Source: CAYPUG01 sp964413905
GTDB taxonomy: Bacteria > Chloroflexota > Anaerolineae > JAADDB01
Assembly: GCA_964413905.1 (NCBI GenBank)
Contig: CAYPUG010000079.1
Span: forward strand, 1 to 12,409
Direction of reading: 5' to 3'
Length of the DNA: 12,409 nucleotides
In this document: piece by piece, positions 1 to 6,651 of the stretch
How positions within the stretch are numbered: position 1 is the stretch's first letter
Layout: each line of letters starts with the position of its first letter
The notes under the pieces: model-generated
The model's input: the letters and a program-made list of their open reading frames with translations, nothing else
What the model was told of the DNA's origin: nothing
The model's database searches: none
Made by a program: the position numbers and the translations under genes

Positions 1-984
1 CGACGGCGTCTCCATCACCCAACGCGGGGCTTCCACGCGGGCAATTTCCGTGCCTGTGTGCACGTAGAAGAACTGGATGCGGTGGTCCATGCCCGTGTCG
101 TCTCGGTATTTCTCCTGCAGCGCGGAACTGCTCTCGAAGATCGCACTACGCTCCCCGGGATGCAGGTATCCCATGAACAGTTCCCGATCTCGAACAGGGC
201 GAAGGTGGGTGCAGAGGGATCCCGCCTCCTCATCACATTCCCGGCATTGGGTGCAATCCCCCTGCCGGGCGCAGGACCCACACAACCACACCCGCAGGCT
301 GTTGACCAGATCCCGGGCGCCGGGGTAGGAGATGTAACTGGCCACGGGGATGCCCATGTCGTGAAAACGACGCAAGGCCCGGGTGATCTGGGGGAGGAGC
401 GCGGCTTGCAGTTTCGGATCCTCGTTTTGCATGTGCCAGAAGATCAGAGAGCCGTCCCGCAGCGCGATGCCGGGATATTCGGCGTTTTGTGCCTCATCGG
501 CCAGGGCTTCTAACTCGTGCAGGGCCATGACCGTGCCCAACAACGCGCCTTCGATGGGATGGAGAACGTCGTCCGTGTCGGCCACATGCAGGTCCTCATC
601 CCGGTACCAGAAAACGCCCCGACTGCTCAGGTGGGCCCAGGCCCGCGCGCCGTAGTGTATCCGCACCCGGCCGATGTTGAGGACGATGAAGCGTACGGGA
701 CTATGCCGGTCCGGCGCCATATGGGAGCCGTCCGTCGCGATGACGGTGTGGTTTTCGGGGCGTTCCGGCAGGGGAAAGGTCGCGCCCGGTGGCTCATTTG
801 TGGGGCGTGCTACCAACCAAGGCACCCGCTCCTTTACCTGATCGATGCGCTCTTGCAGTGCCGCGGCCTGCAACTCACGGAGTAACCCCCGCGCGCGTTC
901 CAGGTGACCCTGACGAGAACGTCGGGCCGTTTGCCGGGCTAATTCCTGAATGGCTTCGGCAAGATTGTCCACGTGTAATGGCAT
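1..984 (-). CDS. NurA-domain 5'-3' nuclease (C-terminus outside window)
   Basis: The minus-strand frame is open from the ATG at 984 to base 1 (328 codons), so the C-terminus is missing. I recognise the NurA fold from two acidic motifs: ATDGS (Asp85), after a helical N-terminus and a hydrophobic strand, and ALRDGSL (Asp177). In the NurA family these aspartates belong to the metal-dependent nuclease centre. NurA normally works with the HerA hexameric translocase in DNA end resection; herA is not visible here but could lie beyond the left edge. Residues 235-258 hold six cysteines (spacing C-x2-C-x5-C-x2-C-x2-C-x7-C), suggesting a zinc or Fe-S site that I do not associate with textbook NurA. An in-frame ATG at 1041 exists, but it overlaps a TATAAT box, so the start at 984 (MPLHVDNL) is preferred although no clear Shine-Dalgarno precedes it. 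Family call fairly sure; biological role inferred. Confidence 0.8.
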   Translation of the reverse strand, partial: MPLHVDNLAEAIQELARQTARRSRQGHLERARGLLRELQAAALQERIDQVKERVPWLVARPTNEPPGATFPLPERPENHTVIATDGSHMAPDRHSPVRFIVLNIGRVRIHYGARAWAHLSSRGVFWYRDEDLHVADTDDVLHPIEGALLGTVMALHELEALADEAQNAEYPGIALRDGSLIFWHMQNEDPKLQAALLPQITRALRRFHDMGIPVASYISYPGARDLVNSLRVWLCGSCARQGDCTQCRECDEEAGSLCTHLRPVRDRELFMGYLHPGERSAIFESSSALQEKYRDDTGMDHRIQFFYVHTGTEIARVEAPRWVMETPS

Positions 985-1039
985 GGTAGTAGCGTAAAAG
1001 GTCGTGGCTATTGAGTAGCCGGATAAATTGGCCTGCTCC

Positions 1040-1068
1040 ATTATATCGCCGATAAGGCGATTGTGGAA
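1040..1068 (-). promoter_or_regulatory. Candidate sigma70-type promoter of the NurA gene with an operator-like inverted repeat
   Basis: On the minus strand a perfect TATAAT lies at 1045-1040. The -35 region around 1063-1068 is poor (TTCCAC). The spacer holds a 5-bp inverted repeat, TCGCC/GGCGA, with a GATAA loop (1046-1060), which could be an operator. Transcription would start near 1033, leaving a leader of about 50 nt before the ATG at 984 and excluding the ATG at 1041. Confidence 0.4.
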
Positions 1069-1093
1069 AACGCTGTAGCGGGCCTTCTTCCCA

Positions 1094-1120
1094 TGTAACC
1101 ATTTCGGATGTGCTGTCGTC
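1094..1120 (+). promoter_or_regulatory. Candidate ECF-sigma promoter of the secreted heptad-repeat protein
   Basis: TGTAAC (1094-1099) is separated by 17 bp from CGTC (1117-1120). This is the architecture of ECF promoters: an AAC-containing -35 and a CGT-containing -10, as known for Bacillus SigX, SigM and SigW. The same arrangement lies before the ECF gene in this window. Transcription would begin near 1127. The leader to 1225 holds two small hairpins, CCACCG/CGGTGG (1130-1147) and GGGGA/TCCCC (1167-1179). This is a motif match by eye only. Confidence 0.4.
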
Positions 1121-1224
1121 CTATCAGCGCCACCGATAAAGCGGTGGATTGAAGCGAGAACAATACGGGGATGTTCCCCTACCGAAATTCTCAAAAACTG
1201 AACATTCGAGGAGGGAGGAATACC

Positions 1225-1809
1225 ATGAACTTCTGGAAGAAAGCTATGTTGACGTTGGCCGTTGTGATGTTGGGATTTGCTGCTGTGTTAGGTGTGCCCA
1301 CTGTGGCTCGGGCGGATACAGGGACGGATTGGTCCGCGGTTCAGAACGACGCGAATCAGATTTACTGGCAGGCCCAAGCCATTCAGACGTGGGCCGGTGT
1401 GGTCCGCTCTAAGGCAATGGCGATTGCCGGCACGGAGACGGATCCCGAGGTCGTCAATGCAGCCACCCAGATTGTGGCCCTGGCCGCGCAGGTGGAGCGG
1501 GATGCGGCGGACATCATGGTCACCGCGGAAGACATCAACTATCGCATTGACCATTCCGAGGCGACGACCTTGCGTCTTTCCGATGATATCGGTGTGATGG
1601 CCGACCGGATCGGTATCATGGCGGACCGCATCCTCTGGACAGAACTGCAGATCGGCGTCATGGCCGACCGGATCGTCGAGAGCGAGTACCTGATCAGTTA
1701 CAGCAGTTTGACCCTGGCCTCTCAAATCAAGGACACAACGGATCTGATGATCAACCGAACGTACGACATGCAAGGGACGGTAACTCATATGCAAGGAGCG
1801 TTGCGGTAA
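1225..1809 (+). CDS. Secreted protein with MADRI heptad repeats, function unknown
   Basis: This is a 194-residue exported protein. The start at 1225 is chosen because a strong Shine-Dalgarno (GAGGGAGGAA, 1211-1220) sits just upstream and a classical signal peptide follows: Lys5-Lys6, a hydrophobic core at 8-24 and an ARA cleavage site ending at residue 30. The mature part is largely helical. It contains three near-identical seven-residue units, GVMADRI (123-129), GIMADRI (130-136) and GVMADRI (144-150), a heptad spacing that suggests a coiled coil. There is no lipobox cysteine and no second membrane segment, so it is probably free outside the membrane. Similar MADRI-repeat proteins occur in other environmental bacteria, but I know of no established function. 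It lies directly before the ECF sigma gene, is separated from it by a hairpin terminator, and may be a target of that sigma factor. Confidence 0.8.
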   Translation: MNFWKKAMLTLAVVMLGFAAVLGVPTVARADTGTDWSAVQNDANQIYWQAQAIQTWAGVVRSKAMAIAGTETDPEVVNAATQIVALAAQVERDAADIMVTAEDINYRIDHSEATTLRLSDDIGVMADRIGIMADRILWTELQIGVMADRIVESEYLISYSSLTLASQIKDTTDLMINRTYDMQGTVTHMQGALR

Positions 1810-1817
1810 GGTAATAT

Positions 1818-1852
1818 AAAGGGAGCAGGCCTGTCAACGGTCTGCTCCCTTT
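1818..1852 (+). terminator. Hairpin terminator after the secreted-protein gene
   Basis: Eleven bases (1818-1828) pair perfectly with 1842-1852, and three further pairs (one G-T) extend the stem inward, leaving a 7-nt loop. The stem starts 8 bases after the stop codon, has an A-run on the left arm and ends in TTT. It probably limits read-through into the sigma gene. A candidate ECF -35 lies inside its loop. Confidence 0.65.
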
Positions 1853-1859
1853 ACCCGTA
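1832..1859 (+). promoter_or_regulatory. Candidate autoregulatory ECF promoter before the sigma gene
   Basis: TGTCAAC (1832-1838) is followed after 17 bp by CGTA (1856-1859). The distance between the AAC triplet and CGT equals that at 1094-1120. A start near 1866 would give a leader of about 20 nt to the ATG at 1887. Self-activation is typical of ECF sigma factors. The overlap with the terminator hairpin weakens the call. Confidence 0.3.
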
Positions 1860-1886
1860 TCCTATCATGGAACAAGGAGCGGCGTT

Positions 1887-2468
1887 ATGGCGGCATCGGA
1901 GCAGGACTTTGTCAAACGGTTACAGGCGGGGGATCCCGCGGCCTATGAGGAACTCATCGAGAACTACGCGGAGATGGTGTACCGGGTCGCGTATCGCATT
2001 CTCCAGGACCCTCACGATGCGGAAGATGCCATGCAGGAGACGTTCCTTACTGTGTACCGGCGCATTGGCTCCTTTCGGGGGGATTCCAAGTTTTCCACCT
2101 GGCTCTATCGCATCGCGACGAACGCCGCGCTGGACATGATCCGGGCCCGGCAGCGCAAGCAAGGCCAGGATCTGGCCTGGGATGAAACCGAGGAAGAGGG
2201 CGCTCCCTTACCCGATACGCTGACCCCTCTGCCGGAAGAGGTGCTCATGCGCCGGGAAGCCCTCGCTTTATTGGAGGAAGGGTTGCAGCAACTCTCTCCC
2301 AAACTGCGGACCGCGCTGGTCCTCTACGAGCTGGAGGGGTTGTCCATGAAAGAAGTGGCTGAGGTATTGGGGATCTCCACCTCAGCGGCCAAAGTGCGAG
2401 TTCACCGAGCTCGCCTTCTCCTCCAGGAGAATTTACAACATCGGTTGGCCGAACTGACCTCTTCTTGA
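1887..2468 (+). CDS. RNA polymerase sigma factor, ECF (RpoE-like) subfamily
   Basis: The 193-residue product has the two-domain layout and length of ECF sigma factors. Region 2 spans about residues 17-88, including the DAEDAMQETF core-binding helix (44-53) and the FSTWLYRIATNAALD -10 recognition segment (69-83). An acidic linker (99-118) follows, then region 4 (about 124-187) with the helix-turn-helix around residues 151-176 (GLSMKEVAEVLGIS...AAKVRVHRA). The start has AAGGAG about seven bases upstream. It would direct core polymerase to promoters with an AAC-type -35. The zf-HC2 protein encoded 188 bp downstream is the natural candidate for its anti-sigma factor. The subgroup and inducing signal cannot be read from the sequence. 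Confidence 0.93.
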   Translation: MAASEQDFVKRLQAGDPAAYEELIENYAEMVYRVAYRILQDPHDAEDAMQETFLTVYRRIGSFRGDSKFSTWLYRIATNAALDMIRARQRKQGQDLAWDETEEEGAPLPDTLTPLPEEVLMRREALALLEEGLQQLSPKLRTALVLYELEGLSMKEVAEVLGISTSAAKVRVHRARLLLQENLQHRLAELTSS

Positions 2469-2656
2469 AAATGTGACCATATGGCAAAAACGCACGTCTA
2501 ATGAGCGCATCCCTCATGTGCCAGTGTGATGTGGGCCCTGCTGCAAAACATCCTGGGAAACTTTGGGGCGTCGAAGGCAACGCGTGAGGCGACCGACCCT
2601 GAGGTGTTTTTCAGCAGCGCTCCGGGTGAAGGCGTACTCATCTTGGAGGTGACACG
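2469..2656 (+). other. 188-bp gap between sigma and anti-sigma genes, no gene seen
   Basis: ECF/anti-sigma pairs usually overlap or nearly touch, so this spacing is unusual. The only ORF I see starts at 2501 (28 codons) and has no convincing ribosome site. A 5-bp inverted repeat ATGAG/CTCAT lies near 2500-2517. I found no ECF promoter with correct spacing and no terminator with a T-run. The gap ends in a strong ribosome site, GGAGGTG (2645-2651). Confidence 0.5.
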
Positions 2657-3490
2657 ATGAAACACGAAAAATGGCTGGAACAAGTTTCCGATTACGTGGA
2701 TGGACTCCTAAAGGGAGAGGAACTCAAACGATTTGAAGCCTACCTGGCCGAGTGCGAAGAGTGCCAAAAGATCGTCGACAACATGCGGCGCTTACGGCAA
2801 CGGCTCAAGGATGTGTCTCCCGGGCAACTGACGCCAGAGGCTAAATTGCGCCTCTACGAGCGTCTGAACGAGGAGCGGGCCAAGCGGGGCGAACCCCTGT
2901 TGCGCATCCCCCAGGCTCTGTTGGATGAGGTCGCGGCGCGGGCCAAGGCCGCGGCTCAAGCCGCGAGGGACGTGGCCGTCGAGGCGACACAAGCGGCGAA
3001 GGACGTCACCTCCGCGGGTGTGGAAGCGGCTGCGACGATGGGGAAGGGCGCGGTTCGCACCGGTGAGAAGACCGCGGGGATGGCGGCAGCCGCGGCCGAG
3101 AGCGCGGTGGATGTGGCCAAGGAGATGGGCAAGACCGCGGTGGACGTGGGCAAAATCGCGACCGTGGAAAGCGCGGAAGTGGTGAGTGAGGCGCTGGAGA
3201 GCCCGTTGAAGGCCGCGACCACGCCGGCCCGTCTGGCCGCCAAGGGCATGAAGGCCGGGGCCCGGATGATGACCGGCGGCGCCAAGACTATGACTTCCAG
3301 CGTCAAGGGCGCGGCCAAAGTGACCAAGAAAGGGGTGGAGGCCGCGGTGACCGGCGCGCTAGAAGGCGCTAAAGCCGCGAAGGAAGTCACCAAGGTGACG
3401 AAGAAGACCACCGAAGCCGGCGCGTCCGTGGCCAAAACCGCGGCCAAAGGCGCGAAGAAAATCGTCAAGGGCGAGACCGAGGACGAGTGA
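2657..3490 (+). CDS. zf-HC2-type putative anti-sigma factor with a long LEA-like Ala/Lys-rich tail
   Basis: This 277-residue protein starts behind GGAGGTG. Residues 1-50 look like a zf-HC2 anti-sigma domain: a DYVDGLLKGEE stretch followed by AYLAECEECQK with Cys33 and Cys36. The His of the usual HLxxCxxC motif is Tyr29 here, so zinc binding through that residue is lost; His3 might substitute. After a linker (51-90), residues 92-270 are low complexity, dominated by Ala, Lys, Thr, Val, Glu and Gly. Units such as AAKGAKK and VTKKTTEAGA predict long amphipathic helix, resembling LEA group 3, YtxH or phasin-like segments. There is no transmembrane helix, whereas most ECF anti-sigmas are membrane-anchored. 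Role inferred: cytoplasmic anti-sigma, or a stress/DNA- or membrane-associating protein controlled with the sigma factor. Domain call at the N-terminus moderate; tail function unknown. Confidence 0.75.
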   Translation: MKHEKWLEQVSDYVDGLLKGEELKRFEAYLAECEECQKIVDNMRRLRQRLKDVSPGQLTPEAKLRLYERLNEERAKRGEPLLRIPQALLDEVAARAKAAAQAARDVAVEATQAAKDVTSAGVEAAATMGKGAVRTGEKTAGMAAAAAESAVDVAKEMGKTAVDVGKIATVESAEVVSEALESPLKAATTPARLAAKGMKAGARMMTGGAKTMTSSVKGAAKVTKKGVEAAVTGALEGAKAAKEVTKVTKKTTEAGASVAKTAAKGAKKIVKGETEDE

Positions 3491-3501
3491 CACGGACACC
3501 C

Positions 3502-3528
3502 CGGGGTAGAATTTACTCGCCTACCCCG
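3502..3528 (+). terminator. Hairpin just after the zf-HC2 gene
   Basis: CGGGGTAG (3502-3509) pairs perfectly with CTACCCCG (3521-3528) across an 11-nt loop, 11 bases after the stop codon. There is no T-tract, so if it terminates transcription it may depend on the following repeat hairpin. It sits exactly where the left arm of the repeat element starting at 3530 would be expected. Confidence 0.45.
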
Positions 3529-3529
3529 A

Positions 3530-3645
3530 TAAAGAAAGGATAGAAATTCGTGGGATTTTCGCCGCCAAAGGCGGCGAAAATCCCACGAATTTCCCTTATT
3601 CTTTCTAAGCTAAGGTACATTCGCAGGGTTTTCTCGGTCAATTAG
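3530..3645 (+). repeat. Palindromic repeat copy R1: core hairpin plus right arm, left arm missing
   Basis: A core hairpin of 24 perfect base pairs (3543-3566 with 3570-3593, loop AAA) has GCCGCC/GGCGGC at its tip. It is followed by an arm from TTCTTTCTAAGC (3599) to GGTCAATTAG (3636-3645). From 3530 the left flank and left core strand match the complete copy at 6960-7111 (reverse strand) at 28 of 37 positions. The remaining left arm is absent. It lies between convergent genes and could also act as a bidirectional terminator. Confidence 0.8.
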
Positions 3646-3690
3646 CACTCAATCGGTGGCTTGTGGGGAGAATCGATGTTGGCTAATTCA

Positions 3691-4854
3691 TCATACCACG
3701 TTATACTCAGGATGTAACTCCCCCACCAGGAACCGGTCATATCGGAAGGGGTCAATGTCAATGGTGTGCGCGCGGCCGTCGACGATTTCCTCGGCCATCA
3801 GCAACCCGGCCACCGGACCGTGCATGAACCCGTGCCCGGAGAACCCGGCCATCACGTAGAACCCCTCGACGGTGGGAATGCGGCCCAGAATGGGGTGCGC
3901 GTCCGGCGTGACCTCGTACAGCCCTGCCCAGTGGGTGAGGAGCCCGGCCTTCTCCAACACGGGTAGTCGGTACATGGCCTCCTCCATGTGAATCAGTTCC
4001 CACTCCGGGTCCACATCCAGTTTGTACCCCGGCGTCTCGTTGGGGTTGGACTTCCCCGTGAGAATACCCTCCCCTTCCCGGTGGAAATACAACGCCTCGC
4101 GGAAGAAAATCACGAAGGGAAAATCGGGCGGGATCTCGGGGATAGGGGTGGTGACCACGATCTGGCGGCGAATAGGCACAATGGGAATATCCACCCCGAC
4201 CATCTGTCCGATTTGGGGCGCCCACGCGCCGCACGCGTTTACCACCACCGGGGTCTCAATGACGCCCCGGTTTGTCTCCACCGCCACAATGCGTCCCCCT
4301 TCCGTGCGGATGCCCGTGGCAGCCGTTTCCGTGAACAGTTTCGCGCCCAGGCGGCGAGCGTTCTTCACATACCCCTGCACCACGCTCGAAGGATCGCACA
4401 GGCCGTCCCGTTCATAAAACGTGCCGGCCAGCACCCCTTCGATGTTCACCAAAGGCACCATCCGCGCGATCTCTTCCGGTTCCAGCCACTGGGTCATAAT
4501 ACCCAGGGAATGCTGCAGTTCCACATTCTTGCGGAACGTGGCTACATCCTCTTCATTTGTCAGCAGGAACAAATACCCGGTAAAGCGCAAGTCAATGTCC
4601 TGGTCCATTTCCTCCGGGAAGCGCTCCAACATGCGGATGCTCTCTATGGAGAAGCGGATGTTGATCTCGCTGGAGAACTGGTGTCGGATCCCCCCGGCAC
4701 ACTGCCCTGTGGACATCATGCCGAAAAACGGCTCCTTCTCGATGAGAACCACATTTTTTACGCCTTTCTTTGCCAGATGATAGGCAGTGCTCGTGCCCAT
4801 CACTCCCCCACCAATAATCACCACGTCCGCGGTTTTTGGAAACTCGTGTCCCAT
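3691..4854 (-). CDS. FAD-dependent oxidoreductase, DAO family (sarcosine oxidase beta / proline dehydrogenase-like)
   Basis: The 387-residue protein carries an N-terminal dinucleotide-binding fold: ADVVIIGGGVMG with GxGxxG at 15-20, and an acidic ribose-binding residue at the end of beta-2 (VLIEKE, 36-41). GGIRHQFS (54-61) and the C-terminal signatures WAGLYEVTPDAHPILG (309-324) and GFSGHGFMHGP (337-347) are typical of the DAO superfamily branch with sarcosine oxidase beta subunits, dye-linked proline dehydrogenases and glycine oxidases. It probably oxidises a secondary or N-methylated amino acid; the substrate cannot be fixed from sequence. No alpha, gamma or delta subunit genes are adjacent, so it may act alone. 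The start at 4854 has AAAGGAG seven bases upstream; the longer in-frame start at 4905 lies just beside the predicted -10 box and ahead of the expected transcript start. It faces guaA divergently. Confidence 0.88.
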   Translation of the reverse strand: MGHEFPKTADVVIIGGGVMGTSTAYHLAKKGVKNVVLIEKEPFFGMMSTGQCAGGIRHQFSSEINIRFSIESIRMLERFPEEMDQDIDLRFTGYLFLLTNEEDVATFRKNVELQHSLGIMTQWLEPEEIARMVPLVNIEGVLAGTFYERDGLCDPSSVVQGYVKNARRLGAKLFTETAATGIRTEGGRIVAVETNRGVIETPVVVNACGAWAPQIGQMVGVDIPIVPIRRQIVVTTPIPEIPPDFPFVIFFREALYFHREGEGILTGKSNPNETPGYKLDVDPEWELIHMEEAMYRLPVLEKAGLLTHWAGLYEVTPDAHPILGRIPTVEGFYVMAGFSGHGFMHGPVAGLLMAEEIVDGRAHTIDIDPFRYDRFLVGELHPEYNVV

Positions 4855-4896
4855 CACGATACTCCTTTGCCCGAGGTTCATAACTTCACACGTTGA

Positions 4897-4925
4897 ATTA
4901 TCCACGATTCATCGGTTCTCTGCAA
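4897..4925 (-). promoter_or_regulatory. Candidate promoter of the FAD oxidoreductase
   Basis: On the minus strand, TTGCAG (4925-4920) and GATAAT (4902-4897) are separated by 17 bp. Transcription would start near 4890, giving a leader of about 36 nt to the ATG at 4854. It is back to back with the guaA promoter. Confidence 0.45.
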
Positions 4926-4941
4926 CTTACTTCTCGATTTC

Positions 4942-4971
4942 TTGACACGGTCTCCGTCCTCACCTTATCAT
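4942..4971 (+). promoter_or_regulatory. Sigma70-type promoter of guaA
   Basis: A perfect TTGACA (4942-4947), an 18-bp spacer and TATCAT (4966-4971, five of six consensus bases) form the best housekeeping promoter in the window. The start near 4978 gives a leader of about 90 nt that includes repeat arm R2. No known purine riboswitch is recognisable in that leader. Confidence 0.6.
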
Positions 4972-4989
4972 CGCTTTGAATGAATACTC

Positions 4990-5035
4990 CTTCTTTACGA
5001 CGAGGTACATGAAACGCGATGTGTCTATCATTCAG
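4990..5035 (-). repeat. Palindromic repeat copy R2: single arm in the guaA leader
   Basis: The 23 bases at 5003-5025 are identical to 7081-7103 of the complete copy and differ at one position from the reverse complement of 11484-11506. The flanking CTTCTTTACG (4990-4999) and the end near CATTCAG (5029-5035) match the half copy R4. No core hairpin or second arm is recognisable on either side, so this is a solo or decayed arm. Confidence 0.7.
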
Positions 5036-5067
5036 AGGCCAAACTTCAGGGGAAGGAGCGAGCCGCC

Positions 5068-6639
5068 ATGACTCGGCCATCTCAATCCCACGATGTGGTC
5101 GCGGTGATCGATTTTGGCTCCCAGTACAGTATGCTCATCGCGCGGCGGGTGCGCGAACTCCACGTGTACAGTGAACTGGTACCCTGGCAACGCGCGGAGG
5201 AGATGTTGCCCCGCTTACAGCCAAAGGCCCTTATCCTCTCCGGTGGACCGGCCAGCGTGTACGAACCTCACGCGCCCACCCTGCCCCGAGAGTGGCTTGA
5301 CGGCCGGGTGCCCGTGCTGGGCATCTGCTACGGCATGCAATTGATGGCCCATCTGCTGGGCGGCCAGGTTGCGCCCGCACAGGAACGGGAATACGGCCCC
5401 GCGTACCTTCACGTCCTCGAACCTTCCCATTCCCTCTTCCGGGATCTCCCCGACAACATGCTCGTGTGGATGAGTCACGGCGACCGGGTGGACCGCTTAC
5501 CCCAGGGCTGGCGCCCTATTGCCCGCACAGAGAACGCGCCCCACGCGGCCATCTCCGACCCCACCAACCGCCTCCTGGGCGTCCAGTTCCACCCGGAAGT
5601 GGCCCACACCCCGCGCGGGAAGGATATCCTGGCCCGGTTCCTCTTCGAAGTGTGCGGCTGCGCGGGCGACTGGACTCCTGGCCGTTTCATCGAGGAAACC
5701 GTGGCCAGCATCCGGGAACAGGTGGGGGAAATGGGTGTCATCGCGGGTCTCAGCGGGGGCGTGGATTCCGCGGTCGCGGCCACCCTGGTGCACCGGGCCG
5801 TGGGGGATCAACTGACCGCGATTTTTGTGGACCATGGTCTCCTGCGCCTGGGCGAAGCCGCACAAGTCGTAGAGACTTTCCAGCGGTCCATGCACATGCG
5901 CCTGGTCACCGTGGACGCGTCCGCCCAGTTCCTGGCCGATCTGGAGGGTGTGACCGCCCCCGAGGAAAAGCGTCGCCGCATCGGCCACCGGTTCATCCGA
6001 GTGTTCGAGGCGGAAGCCGCGCGGCTGGCCCAAGAAGGGGACATTCGTTTCCTCGTCCAGGGTACCCTCTATCCTGACGTGATCGAAAGCGCGAGCAGCG
6101 CGGACGCGAGCACTGCCCGCACCATCAAAACTCACCATAACGTGGGCGGCTTGCCCGATGATATGGAATTTCAACTCATCGAGCCCTTGCGCTATTTGTT
6201 CAAGGATGAAGTGCGGGCCGTGGGCACCGCGCTGGGCCTGCCGGACGAGATCGTCTGGCGGCACCCCTTCCCCGGACCGGGTTTGGCCATTCGCTGTCTT
6301 GGGGAGGTGACCGAAGAGCGCCTGGCGCGCCTGCGCCGGGCCGATGCCATCTTCCTGGAAGAACTGCGCGCCGCGGGATTGTACCGGGCTGTGGCCCAGG
6401 CCTTCGCGGTGCTCCTCCCCGTTCGGTCTGTGGGCGTGATGGGGGATTACCGCACCTATGGGGAAGTTGTTGTCCTGCGCGCGGTGACCACCGAGGACTT
6501 TATGACCGCGGACTGGGCCCGGTTGTCCGATGATTTCCTGGCGCGGGTGAGCACACGCATTGTCAACGAGGTGGAAGGCGTTAACCGGGTGGTCTACGAC
6601 GTGACCAGCAAGCCGCCCGGGACCATCGAGTGGGAGTAA
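5068..6639 (+). CDS. guaA: GMP synthase (glutamine-hydrolysing)
   Basis: The enzyme converts XMP, ATP and glutamine to GMP in the last step of guanine nucleotide synthesis, in the cytoplasm. At 523 residues it has the normal full length. The N-terminal class I glutamine amidotransferase domain (about 9-195) shows the nucleophile Cys87 in GICYGMQ and His175/Glu177 in FHPEV. The ATP-pyrophosphatase domain follows, with its P-loop SGGVDS at 229-234. The C-terminal dimerisation domain ends with the family's KPPGTIEWE tail. GGAAGGAG lies about nine bases before the ATG. The gene has its own TTGACA/TATCAT promoter and a strong palindromic terminator, so it is probably monocistronic. All key residues seen are intact. 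Family assignment is certain. Confidence 0.98.
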   Translation: MTRPSQSHDVVAVIDFGSQYSMLIARRVRELHVYSELVPWQRAEEMLPRLQPKALILSGGPASVYEPHAPTLPREWLDGRVPVLGICYGMQLMAHLLGGQVAPAQEREYGPAYLHVLEPSHSLFRDLPDNMLVWMSHGDRVDRLPQGWRPIARTENAPHAAISDPTNRLLGVQFHPEVAHTPRGKDILARFLFEVCGCAGDWTPGRFIEETVASIREQVGEMGVIAGLSGGVDSAVAATLVHRAVGDQLTAIFVDHGLLRLGEAAQVVETFQRSMHMRLVTVDASAQFLADLEGVTAPEEKRRRIGHRFIRVFEAEAARLAQEGDIRFLVQGTLYPDVIESASSADASTARTIKTHHNVGGLPDDMEFQLIEPLRYLFKDEVRAVGTALGLPDEIVWRHPFPGPGLAIRCLGEVTEERLARLRRADAIFLEELRAAGLYRAVAQAFAVLLPVRSVGVMGDYRTYGEVVVLRAVTTEDFMTADWARLSDDFLARVSTRIVNEVEGVNRVVYDVTSKPPGTIEWE

Positions 6640-6651
6640 AAAATAGAGGAA

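Noticed and set aside
58..513. Plus-strand open frame of 151 codons near the left edge
   Set aside because: It is antisense to the NurA frame, which carries the recognisable DGS and DGSL motifs; the plus frame has none.
2956..3468. Minus-strand hydrophobic open frame of 170 codons opposite the LEA-like tail
   Set aside because: Its hydrophobic, Ala/Val-rich composition comes from reading Ala/Lys/Thr repeat codons backwards; there is no ribosome site.
3691..4854. Assignment as heterotetrameric sarcosine oxidase soxB
   Set aside because: The sequence fits the DAO family, but no soxA, soxD or soxG partner is adjacent, so the specific gene name is not supported.
3988..4896. Plus-strand open frame of about 300 codons opposite the FAD oxidoreductase
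   Set aside because: It is fully antisense to a gene with clear family motifs; its own translation shows no domain and is rich in His and Arg, as expected for an antisense shadow.
5497..6264. Minus-strand open frame of 255 codons within guaA
   Set aside because: It is antisense to an intact guaA with all catalytic motifs; a GC-rich codon shadow.
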